12,648 nucleotides of DNA from Clostridia bacterium (lineage in GTDB: Bacteria > Bacillota > Clostridia > Christensenellales > Borkfalkiaceae). Below are positions 6,926 through 12,648 of this stretch, in pieces. Under the pieces are notes generated by a model. That model saw only the letters and a program-made list of their open reading frames with translations, made no database searches and was not told the origin of the DNA. The position numbers and the translations under genes are program-made. Each line of letters starts with the position of its first letter. Position 1 is the first letter of the stretch. Location: assembly GCA_900768525.1 (NCBI GenBank), contig CAAGDF010000102.1, positions 1 through 12,648 of the forward strand, written 5' to 3'.

Positions 6926-7699
6926 ATGAAAAACGCAATTTACGAGCAATACCGCGAAACGGGCAAAATAATAGTCAACCGCACGAACAAAGTCGTATAC
7001 CCGCCGCACTTTCATATAAGCGTGGAAGTGTGCATTATCAATCACGGCAGGTGCGCGGTTTCATCAAACGGCAAACTTTACGAAATGACCGAGGGCAGCG
7101 TGGCATTTTTCGCCCCGTACGACACGCATACCTACATATCCGAAAGTTTTTCTATAACGAACCCCGAAAACTATGTAATAATAATTCCGCCCGAATACGC
7201 CGAAAAATTCCTTGCCACAAAAAACGATTTTTCGCCCATAGACGCGGTAGTCAATAATAAAGAACTATGCAATCGGCTGAGCGAAATCGCGCGGAACTAC
7301 CTTTCGCACGATTATCCGAAAGAAATTCTCGATGCGGCGGTCGAACTCTTTTTCTCGTTCATCTATCAGTCGTTCACGTTCGTAAAAAGCAACCGCACGG
7401 GCGAGCACGCGCTCATCCGCGAACTGCTCGGCTACATTCTCGCGCATTATAAGGAGAATATCAACCTCAATACGACGGCAAAATCTATGGGTTACACGCC
7501 GTCGCACCTCTCCCGCGTTTTCCACTCGTATTTCGGCATCCGCATAACCGACCATATCAACAATTTGCGCATGCGCTACATCGAAAACGAACGCGAACTC
7601 CACCCCGAAAAGAAGTTAATCAACCTCATTTTTGAAGCCGGTTACGGCAGCATTCAAACCTATTATCGCAATAAATCCGCAACAAGCACAACCCTTTAA
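6926..7699 (+). CDS. AraC family transcriptional regulator, C-terminus probably frameshifted
   Basis: This is a DNA-binding regulator, likely sensing a sugar and controlling the divergent GH3 gene. The N-terminal half has the cupin-like AraC sensor pattern: PPHFHISVEV (about 27-36) and then EGSVAFFAPYDTHTY. The C-terminal part has the first helix-turn-helix (INLNTTAKSMGYTPSHLSRV) and the start of the second (INLIFEAGYGSIQTYYR). After YYR the family normally continues with a hydrophobic and basic stretch and ends near G-x-[ST]-P-x-x-[YF]-R. Here the frame instead gives NKSATSTTL and stops. The +1 frame over the same bases, up to a stop at 7716-7718, reads INPQQAQPFKQYEQS, which resembles a family tail. 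A small indel near 7667-7690 is therefore likely, and the protein may have lost part of its second DNA-binding motif. ATG 6926 is the first possible start, since an in-frame TGA lies at 6920-6922. No Shine-Dalgarno is visible. The length of 257 is slightly short for the family. Confidence 0.85.
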   Translation: MKNAIYEQYRETGKIIVNRTNKVVYPPHFHISVEVCIINHGRCAVSSNGKLYEMTEGSVAFFAPYDTHTYISESFSITNPENYVIIIPPEYAEKFLATKNDFSPIDAVVNNKELCNRLSEIARNYLSHDYPKEILDAAVELFFSFIYQSFTFVKSNRTGEHALIRELLGYILAHYKENINLNTTAKSMGYTPSHLSRVFHSYFGIRITDHINNLRMRYIENERELHPEKKLINLIFEAGYGSIQTYYRNKSATSTTL

Positions 7700-7752
7700 A
7701 CAGTATGAACAAAGTTAGTTATTATTGTACTCGCTAAGTCCTACTTTTGCGC

Positions 7753-7770
7753 GATAATCGACCTATAGGC
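7753..7770 (+). repeat. 18-bp dispersed repeat, copy 3
   Basis: The plus-strand sequence GATAATCGACCTATAGGC is identical to copy 1 in inverse orientation. It lies in the convergent gap between the araC-type gene and queA and is followed directly by GGGTTTTT. Confidence 0.85.
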
Positions 7771-7835
7771 GGGTTTTTATGCTTGACCGATATAGCGTTA
7801 GTCGCCAATATTCACATATCTTCAGCTATAAACTT

Positions 7836-7867
7836 AAGCGCGGGCAGCCTAAACTACCCGCGCTTTT
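7836..7867 (+). terminator. Intrinsic terminator in the araC/queA convergent gap
   Basis: The stem AAGCGCGGG (7836-7844) pairs perfectly with CCCGCGCTT (7857-7865) around a 12-nt loop, followed by TTGTT. It fits termination of plus-strand transcripts from the araC-type gene. Its near-symmetric A/T flanks may let it also stop minus-strand queA transcripts. Confidence 0.75.
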
Positions 7868-7881
7868 GTTCATGAATAACC

Positions 7882-7917
7882 GATAAGCAAATACGTAAAT
7901 AGTTGCTTATCTTCTTT
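7882..7917 (+). terminator. Second hairpin in the araC/queA convergent gap
   Basis: The stem GATAAGCAA (7882-7890) pairs perfectly with TTGCTTATC (7903-7911) around a 12-nt loop and is followed by TTCTTTT. It could be a back-up terminator for plus-strand transcription. The rest of 7700-7964 contains copy 3 of the dispersed repeat and no convincing gene. Confidence 0.5.
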
Positions 7918-7964
7918 TCAACTCTTTTGAATTGTTTACTTAAAAAACACGACAACAGTCTTGT

Positions 7965-8987
7965 TCACAAAATCAGCATTGCGTCGCCGAAGGAGAAAAA
8001 TCTGTATTTTTCGGCAACGGCAATATTGTAAAGTTCGAGAGTTTTTTCGCGCCCGGCGAAAGCAGAGATGAGCATAATCAGCGTGCTTTCGGGCAGGTGA
8101 AAATTGGTAACGACGGCGTCTACGCACTTGAATTTATACGGCGGATAGATGAAAATGCCCGTATTGCCCGAGCACGCGCGGACGAAACCGTTTTCGTCGG
8201 CGACGGTTTCAAGCGTTCTTATGCTTGTTGTGCCGATGGCGATAACCCTCCGTCCTTCGCGTTTCGCGCTGTTGATTTGCTCGGCGGCTTTTTCGTCTAC
8301 GTTGTAATATTCGACGTGCATTTCATGGTCGAGAATGTTCTCGCACTTAACCGGTCTGAACGTGCCCAAGCCGACGTTAAGTTGAACGCGGGCAAAAGTT
8401 ACGCCCATGTCCTCGATCTTTTTCATCAGTTCGGGCGTAAAGTGCAAGCCCGCTGTCGGCGCGGCGGCAGAGCCTTCTTTTTTGCAATAAACCGTCTGAT
8501 AGCGGTCTTTATCTTTGAGTTTTTCGTGTATATACGGAGGGAGCGGCATTTCGCCCACGCGGGAAAGTATATCCTCGAACACGCCGTCAAAGGAAAACTC
8601 GATAATGCGCTCGCCCGTCGGCGTGCGCGACTTGACCGTTAAAGAAAGTTCTTCGTTGATAGTCAGTTTCACGCCCTCGCGCGCCTTTTTGCCGGGCTTT
8701 ACAAGACATTCCCAATCGGTAAGATCAAGTCTTTTAAGCAAAAGAATTTCCACCTTGCCGCCATGTTCCGTATAAGCGTATAAACGCGCGGGATAAACCT
8801 TGGTATCGTTAATCACAAGTAAATCGCCCTTTTTCAGATACTTCGTCAAATCATAAAAATGCTCGTGATTTACGGTGTCGGTTTTTCTGTCGTAAACAAG
8901 CAACCTCGAAGAATCGCGCGGGTAAACGGGCGTTTGCGCAATCAATTCTTCGGGCAAATCGTAATAAAAATCTTTAGTCTTTAACAT
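7965..8987 (-). CDS. queA: tRNA S-adenosylmethionine ribosyltransferase-isomerase QueA
   Basis: This cytosolic enzyme transfers and rearranges the ribose of S-adenosylmethionine onto preQ1 in tRNA, giving epoxyqueuosine, the step before queuosine at wobble position 34. The 340-residue protein is of normal family length and carries the expected motifs in order. These are IAQTPVYPRDSSRLLV, the NDTKVYPARL segment, LLLKR, AAPTAGLHFTPEL, QLNVGLGTFRPV, HEMHVEYY, GTTSIRTLE and TNFHLPESTLIMLISAFAG. The ATG at 8987 is preceded by AAGG about 6 nt upstream. It is the last gene of the ruvC-ruvA-ruvB-queA run, a gene order common in Bacillota. The usual partner tgt does not follow here; a convergent regulator gene does. 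The 189-nt gap to ruvB holds one copy of the 18-bp repeat about 64 nt before the start. Confidence 0.97.
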   Translation of the reverse strand: MLKTKDFYYDLPEELIAQTPVYPRDSSRLLVYDRKTDTVNHEHFYDLTKYLKKGDLLVINDTKVYPARLYAYTEHGGKVEILLLKRLDLTDWECLVKPGKKAREGVKLTINEELSLTVKSRTPTGERIIEFSFDGVFEDILSRVGEMPLPPYIHEKLKDKDRYQTVYCKKEGSAAAPTAGLHFTPELMKKIEDMGVTFARVQLNVGLGTFRPVKCENILDHEMHVEYYNVDEKAAEQINSAKREGRRVIAIGTTSIRTLETVADENGFVRACSGNTGIFIYPPYKFKCVDAVVTNFHLPESTLIMLISAFAGREKTLELYNIAVAEKYRFFSFGDAMLIL

Positions 8988-9050
8988 TTTAAACCTTATT
9001 TTGCGCGTTAAATTCAGCGCATTTCAACATAACAAATTCAATAAAAGTCC

Positions 9051-9068
9051 GCCTATAAGTCGATTATC
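9051..9068 (-). repeat. 18-bp dispersed repeat, copy 4, in the ruvB-queA gap
   Basis: On the minus strand the sequence is GATAATCGACTTATAGGC, identical to the copy at 11078-11095. It points in the direction of transcription, 64 nt before queA. Confidence 0.85.
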
Positions 9069-9176
9069 AGCTATTTGCGGTATATATGCAAACGCTTGAA
9101 CGCTTTTGCGTGCATCATAACACAAAACGTAAAAACGGCGTCTTACACATTAAAAAACAATCGGCAAAAATCGCAT

Positions 9177-10268
9177 TTATTTATCGCCGCCGCCGACAAA
9201 ATCGTCGTCGAAAAGCGAAAGTTGTTTTTTAGCTTTAGCGGGAATTTTGATGCCTAAATGCTCGTACGCTTTGGACATGCACATTCTGCCGCGCGGCGTT
9301 CTTGATAAAAACCCTAGTCGTAACAAATACGGTTCGTAAACGTCCTCGATGGTGTTTTTATCTTCGTTGATCGCCGCGGCAAGCGTTTCAAGCCCGACGG
9401 GGCCTCCGCCGAACTTTTCGATCATAGTGGTGAGCAAGCGGATATCAACGTTATCTAAACCAAGCGGATCAATGTCCATTCTTTCAAGCGCAAGTTTTGT
9501 ATCGGCATATGTAATGGTATCGTGCCCCAAAACCACCGAATAATCGCGCACGCGCTTTAAAAGACGGTTCGCGATTCTCGGCGTGCCGCGGCTGCGTGAA
9601 GCTAGCTCGACTGCGCCGTCTTCATCGATAGCGATATTCAAGACCTCGGCGGAGCGAGTGATTATTTGCGACAATTCTTCCACCGAATACATCTCTAACC
9701 GGCAAAGCACGCCGAAACGGTCGCGCAGCGGCGAAGAAAGCATGCCCGCCTTGGTCGTTGCGCCGATGAGCGTAAACCGTTTAAGCGGAATTTGCACCGT
9801 ACGCGCCGACGGACCTTTGCCGATGATAATGTCAAGCGAATAGTCCTCCATAGCGGGGTACAAAATCTCTTCGACGTTATGATTAAGCCTGTGAATCTCG
9901 TCGATAAACAGCACGTCGCCCTCGTTAAGATTTGTTAAAATTGCGGCAAGATCGCCCGATTTTTCAATGGCGGGACCGCTCGTAACCCTTATGGAAACGC
10001 CCATTTCGTTTGCGATAATATGAGCAAGCGTGGTTTTACCTAAACCGGGAGGCCCGTAAAGCAAAACATGGTCAAGCGCTTCGCCTCTCATTTTCGCCGC
10101 CTGCATATAAACGGCAAGATTGTTTTTAACCTTGTCCTGCCCGATATATCCGTCCATGGATTTCGGGCGCAGTATGTTTTCTATCTCGTCGAACTCGGTG
10201 CGGGTACTGACAATTAAACTGTCTTCCTCGCTGTATTCGTCGTCTTTCAAAAAATCGTCGTTTAACAT
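9177..10268 (-). CDS. ruvB: Holliday junction branch migration ATPase RuvB
   Basis: This hexameric AAA+ motor, loaded by RuvA, drives branch migration of Holliday junctions during recombinational repair. The 363-residue protein contains Walker A GPPGLGKTT (72-80), Walker B VLFIDEIHRL (119-128) with D123 and E124, sensor GATTKAGMLSSPLRDRFG (169-186) with R182 in the arginine-finger position, and a C-terminal winged-helix region ending in PRGRMCMSKAYEHLG. About 20 acidic residues at the N-terminus (MLNDDFLKDDEYSEEDSL) precede the usual family start and make it slightly long. The ATG at 10268 has GGTGA 4 nt upstream, the same arrangement as ruvA, which supports the start. It lies 122 nt after ruvA, and a copy of the 18-bp repeat ends 30 nt before the start codon. 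Confidence 0.98.
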   Translation of the reverse strand: MLNDDFLKDDEYSEEDSLIVSTRTEFDEIENILRPKSMDGYIGQDKVKNNLAVYMQAAKMRGEALDHVLLYGPPGLGKTTLAHIIANEMGVSIRVTSGPAIEKSGDLAAILTNLNEGDVLFIDEIHRLNHNVEEILYPAMEDYSLDIIIGKGPSARTVQIPLKRFTLIGATTKAGMLSSPLRDRFGVLCRLEMYSVEELSQIITRSAEVLNIAIDEDGAVELASRSRGTPRIANRLLKRVRDYSVVLGHDTITYADTKLALERMDIDPLGLDNVDIRLLTTMIEKFGGGPVGLETLAAAINEDKNTIEDVYEPYLLRLGFLSRTPRGRMCMSKAYEHLGIKIPAKAKKQLSLFDDDFVGGGDK

Positions 10269-10298
10269 TCAATCACCAAAAAAATAAAGTAAAAGTAA

Positions 10299-10316
10299 AC
10301 CAATAGGTCGATTATC
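10299..10316 (-). repeat. 18-bp dispersed repeat, copy 5, in the ruvA-ruvB gap
   Basis: On the minus strand the sequence is GATAATCGACCTATTGGT, identical to the copy inside the GH3 gene. It is flanked by AACCA and TGGTT, which can pair to put most of the repeat in a 16-nt loop. It lies 30 nt before the ruvB start. Confidence 0.8.
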
Positions 10317-10390
10317 AATGGTTATACGATGTAGGCGTAAGTTTTTATCCCGCCGTTTTAAACGCAGTAAAAACAACAGCCTGACAAAAA

Positions 10391-10981
10391 TCAGCCAAGC
10401 GATCTGAGCGCGGCGGCGATAATTTCTTCCACTGTAGAAGCCCCGGCAGCAAGTGCGGCGTTGACCGCTTTTACCGAAGTAACGCGGTTGTAACCAAGAC
10501 TCATGAGTGCGGTAACCGCGTTTTCGGCGTCGCTCCCCGACGCGGCAGGCGCAACGCCCGCGGGCAACGGCTCGGTATCCTCGGCGGAAACCTTCTCGCG
10601 AAGTTCGACTATAATGCGCTCGGCAGTCTTTTTGCCAAGCCCTTTAACCCTCGAAAGCGATTTTACGTCCGACGTGGCAATGGCAAGCGCAAGATCTTTA
10701 AGGTTCATGCTGCCGAGCACGGTAACGCCCATCTTCGCGCCTACGCCCGAAACGGAAATGAGTTTCAAAAACATCTTTTTTTCTTCGATCGTGTCGAACC
10801 CGAACAAAGCAATTCCGTCCTCTTTTACCTGCGTATAGGTATAAATTCCGCCCTCGCGCTTTTCCATCATACGGCAAAACGCCGCGGACGAACAAGTAAT
10901 CTCGTACCCTATTCCGCCGTTCTCCACAAGAAGAAGGTTTCCGTCGTTATACATAACTTTTCCGTAAACGTATCCGATCAT
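10391..10981 (-). CDS. ruvA: Holliday junction DNA-binding subunit RuvA
   Basis: This tetrameric protein recognises four-way DNA junctions and recruits the RuvB motor. The 196 residues show the normal three domains. The first is an N-terminal OB fold (1 to about 63, beginning MIGYVYGKV). The second contains two helix-hairpin-helix motifs, at VSGVGAK (77-83) and VKGLGKKTAERI (112-123). An alanine- and proline-rich flexible linker (about 131-150) leads to the third, small RuvB-contacting domain (152-196, ALMSLGYN). The start codon at 10981 has GGTG 4 nt upstream. It follows ruvC after a 176-nt gap that contains another copy of the 18-bp repeat in a hairpin. An own promoter in that AT-rich gap is possible but not clear. 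Confidence 0.98.
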   Translation of the reverse strand: MIGYVYGKVMYNDGNLLLVENGGIGYEITCSSAAFCRMMEKREGGIYTYTQVKEDGIALFGFDTIEEKKMFLKLISVSGVGAKMGVTVLGSMNLKDLALAIATSDVKSLSRVKGLGKKTAERIIVELREKVSAEDTEPLPAGVAPAASGSDAENAVTALMSLGYNRVTSVKAVNAALAAGASTVEEIIAAALRSLG

Positions 10982-11067
10982 AATTCACCAAAAATTTCAA
11001 AATTTATTGCAAACATTATTAAGTTCAAATATGTGCAAATTACAACTTGTTTTTAATTGATTTCAAC

Positions 11068-11106
11068 GCAAAACCCCGCCTATAAGTCGATTATCGGGTG
11101 TTTTGC
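11068..11106. other. Hairpin with the 18-bp repeat in its loop, ruvC-ruvA gap
   Basis: GCAAAAC (11068-11074) pairs with GTTTTGC (11100-11106) and CCCG (11075-11078) pairs with CGGG (11095-11098), leaving one bulged T at 11099 and a 16-nt loop made of the repeat interior. In the minus-strand transcript the hairpin lies between ruvC and ruvA and is not followed by a T run, so it is not an obvious terminator there. On the plus strand it is followed by ATTTTT, but no plus-strand gene precedes it. Confidence 0.55.
11078..11095 (-). repeat. 18-bp dispersed repeat, copy 6, in the ruvC-ruvA gap
   Basis: On the minus strand the sequence is GATAATCGACTTATAGGC, identical to copy 4 and in the direction of transcription, about 97 nt before ruvA. 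Confidence 0.85.
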
Positions 11107-11157
11107 ATTTTTAAACCTTTACCTGCGTCCGCGTTTACATTCCGCAAAAAAACGACC

Positions 11158-11655
11158 TTAACGCACGCCGAATTCGCCCGAAAAGCGATTGGTAAAAATA
11201 TGCGTTAACGCCACGGCAACCGCGTCGGCGGCGTCGTCGGGCCTGGGTATGGATTTTAAATGCAAAAGCGTTTTAACCATTTCCTGAATTTGCCTTTTAT
11301 CGGCGCGCCCGTACCCCGTAAGCGCCTGTTTAATCTGCAACGGCGTGTATTCGAACAATCTTCCGCACTTTTTCGTGCAGGTCAGCAAAATAACGCCGCG
11401 CGCCTGCGCTACGTTTATCGCCGTCTTCTGGTTGTTGTTAAAAAACAACTCCTCAAGCGCGATTTCTTCGGGTTTGTATTTATCGATCAATTTAATAAGC
11501 GACTCTTCGAGCATGGCAAGCCTAGTGGGAATAGACTCTTCCTTTGGCGTAAGAATAACGCCGTAATCGATGGGCGTCGCCCTGCCGAATTTATCCTTTT
11601 CAAGCACCCCGAACCCTATCGTCGCAAGCCCCGGGTCTATACCGAGTATAACCAT
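11158..11655 (-). CDS. ruvC: Crossover junction endodeoxyribonuclease RuvC
   Basis: This dimeric Mg-dependent nuclease resolves Holliday junctions after RuvAB branch migration. The start at 11655 gives 165 residues beginning MVILGIDPG, the conserved N-terminus. A longer in-frame reading to 11739 adds 28 unconserved residues and is rejected; GAGG at 11661-11664, 5 nt from the ATG, supports the shorter form. The acidic active-site residues are all present: D7 in GIDPG, E68 in ALEEL, and D141 and D144 in DDAADAVAVALTH. The motif FFNNNQKTAINVAQARGV (71-88) is also typical of the family. The gene lies 85 nt after the hemolysin III family gene. No copy of the 18-bp repeat occurs in that gap. Confidence 0.97.
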   Translation of the reverse strand: MVILGIDPGLATIGFGVLEKDKFGRATPIDYGVILTPKEESIPTRLAMLEESLIKLIDKYKPEEIALEELFFNNNQKTAINVAQARGVILLTCTKKCGRLFEYTPLQIKQALTGYGRADKRQIQEMVKTLLHLKSIPRPDDAADAVAVALTHIFTNRFSGEFGVR

Positions 11656-11740
11656 AATTTCCTCGTTATTATCTGAATTTTTGCCTTTCGCCCGTATAGT
11701 AAACGCGGCAAAACGCACATTAACGCCTATAAAGCGCAAA

Positions 11741-12592
11741 TCAAACGGCGTAAATGCAGGTATAAATACCTACCCACTGCACGACCGCGCCGAACAGCAC
11801 GAACAAGTGCCATATGAAATGCGCAACGCGTTTATCCACGGCGAACGGAATCATTCCGACCGTATACAAAAGTCCGCCGCCCAAAATCCACCACAAAAGC
11901 GCGAAATCTTTGCGGATTATCATAGTAGGTATCAATATTAATCCGCTCCAACCGAGAATTATATATAGCGGAATATGAATTTTTCTCAGCCGTGCAGGAC
12001 CGAAAACCGCCACGAGCGTAATACCGACGACGATAATCACCCACTGCACGATGAAGAACACAAGCCCGAAATTTTGCGGAGCATAGCAGAGCAAAAGCGG
12101 TGCGAACGTCGCACCAATCAGCAGGTAAATCGACAGATAATCAAACCTGCGGAACAGCCGTTTAACGCCGCTGCCATATCTGAACGAGTGATACAAACAA
12201 CTCATCGTGAACATAATGAACATGCCCACGCCGTAAACCCATGCCGCGGCTTTTTGCGCCGGATTATCGGAGGATAATAACATCATTACCAGCGCAAAAA
12301 TCGCAAAAAGCGAACCCGCTCCGTGCGAAACCGCATTGCCGATCTCTTCTAAAACCGTTCTTCTCGGAGCAAAGCCCGCAAGTTTTACGTTGCTTTGCCC
12401 GCCGACGGGTGCCGATACGCCGCTTATATTGCCGTTTTCGCCCGCTTTGGCGTTGCCGAATTCCTGTTTATACGTAGATCGCCGCGCGCGTTTTTCGGTT
12501 AAATATTGACTTTTAAGTTGCCTTCGACTTTGCTTGTATTCCCTTTTCAGCAAATACAAATCTTGCCGATAATTCCTTTTAATTTCATTCAT
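11741..12592 (-). CDS. trhA: Hemolysin III / TrhA (PAQR-type) membrane protein with basic N-terminal extension
   Basis: This is an integral membrane protein of the hemolysin III/YqfA family, related to the seven-helix PAQR receptors. Its bacterial function is poorly defined, and links to membrane homeostasis come from relatives. The conserved elements are EEIGNAVSHGAG (82-93), SCLYHSF with H135, FDYLSIYLLIGATFAP (150-165) and HFIWHLFVLFG (258-268) with H258 and H262. H135, H258 and H262 match the zinc-binding histidines of the superfamily. At 272 a glutamine replaces a histidine common in this last helix. Seven hydrophobic segments fill about 90-280. The first 75 residues are unusual: 1-45 are rich in K, R, Y and Q and probably helical, followed by a Gly/Ser/Asn-rich linker. 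Most family members have only about 210-220 residues. The ATG at 12592 is preceded by an in-frame stop (12598-12600), so no longer form is possible. The best Shine-Dalgarno, AGGAG at 12616-12620, is 23 nt away. Confidence 0.9.
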   Translation of the reverse strand: MNEIKRNYRQDLYLLKREYKQSRRQLKSQYLTEKRARRSTYKQEFGNAKAGENGNISGVSAPVGGQSNVKLAGFAPRRTVLEEIGNAVSHGAGSLFAIFALVMMLLSSDNPAQKAAAWVYGVGMFIMFTMSCLYHSFRYGSGVKRLFRRFDYLSIYLLIGATFAPLLLCYAPQNFGLVFFIVQWVIIVVGITLVAVFGPARLRKIHIPLYIILGWSGLILIPTMIIRKDFALLWWILGGGLLYTVGMIPFAVDKRVAHFIWHLFVLFGAVVQWVGIYTCIYAV

Positions 12593-12648
12593 ATCGAGTT
12601 AAAGTCAACCCCGCTCTCCTTACAAAAACAATATAATTCAATTAAAAA

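Noticed and set aside
10982..11060. A ruvA promoter such as TTGTAA with 18 bp to TAATAA on the minus strand
   Set aside because: The region is AT-rich and several equally weak combinations exist, so no single promoter can be supported.
4618..11095. The 18-bp repeats as -10 promoter elements (GATAAT) or as a CRISPR array
   Set aside because: Only copy 4 has a fitting TTGCAT 17 bp upstream; the others lack a -35. Spacing between copies is hundreds to thousands of bases, with mixed strands, so this is no array.
11656..11739. A longer ruvC with 28 extra N-terminal residues
   Set aside because: The family begins at the MVILGIDPG motif, and GAGG lies just before ATG 11655.
12585..12608. A seven-codon TTG-initiated reading frame before the hemolysin III gene with AGGAG 7 nt upstream, ending across its start codon
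   Set aside because: It could be a leader peptide coupling translation, but it is too short and uses a rare start; nothing else supports it.

Overview
The window looks like chromosomal DNA of a low-to-moderate GC Bacillota bacterium, most likely an uncultured gut member of the Clostridia. The basis is the gene content: a clostridial-type potABCD operon, the order ruvC-ruvA-ruvB-queA, a cytosolic GH3 glucosidase next to an AraC regulator, and a hemolysin III family protein. A finer placement is not possible from this sequence alone.

Layout, left to right. Positions 1-4412 (+) hold a spermidine/putrescine ABC importer operon, potA (5' end cut by the window edge), potB, potC and potD. The first three overlap by 4-7 nt, potD follows after 64 nt, and a strong terminator lies at 4433-4474. 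Positions 4686-6764 (-) encode a GH3 beta-glucosidase-like enzyme. It is divergent from an AraC-type regulator (6926-7699, +) whose C-terminus looks broken. The 161-nt gap between them holds a candidate promoter and a 9-bp tandem direct repeat, so a local sugar-response switch is plausible. A hairpin-rich convergent gap (7700-7964) follows. From 7965 to 12592 all genes are on the minus strand and are transcribed in the order hemolysin III family protein, ruvC, ruvA, ruvB, queA. The Ruv proteins process Holliday junctions; QueA makes the queuosine precursor epoxyqueuosine on tRNA.

The most unusual signal is a dispersed 18-bp repeat, GATAATCGACYTATWGGY. It occurs six times between 4618 and 11095, plus one degenerate inverted copy. 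One copy sits in each of the three unusually wide spacers ruvC/ruvA, ruvA/ruvB and ruvB/queA, always in the same orientation. One lies downstream of araC/queA, and one forms an arm of the GH3 terminator. One is embedded in frame in the GH3 coding sequence. The six copies fall into three exact pairs. The pattern recalls DNA-uptake-type or other genome-wide short signal sequences, but its function is unknown and cannot be decided from this window.

Other oddities are a PotD with both a lipoprotein signal and a C-terminal membrane anchor, a PotA with an apparently doubled C-terminal regulatory region, a 14-bp palindrome plus tandem repeat in the potC-potD gap, and a long basic N-terminal extension on the hemolysin III protein. 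No tRNA, rRNA, CRISPR array, insertion sequence or prophage gene was seen.
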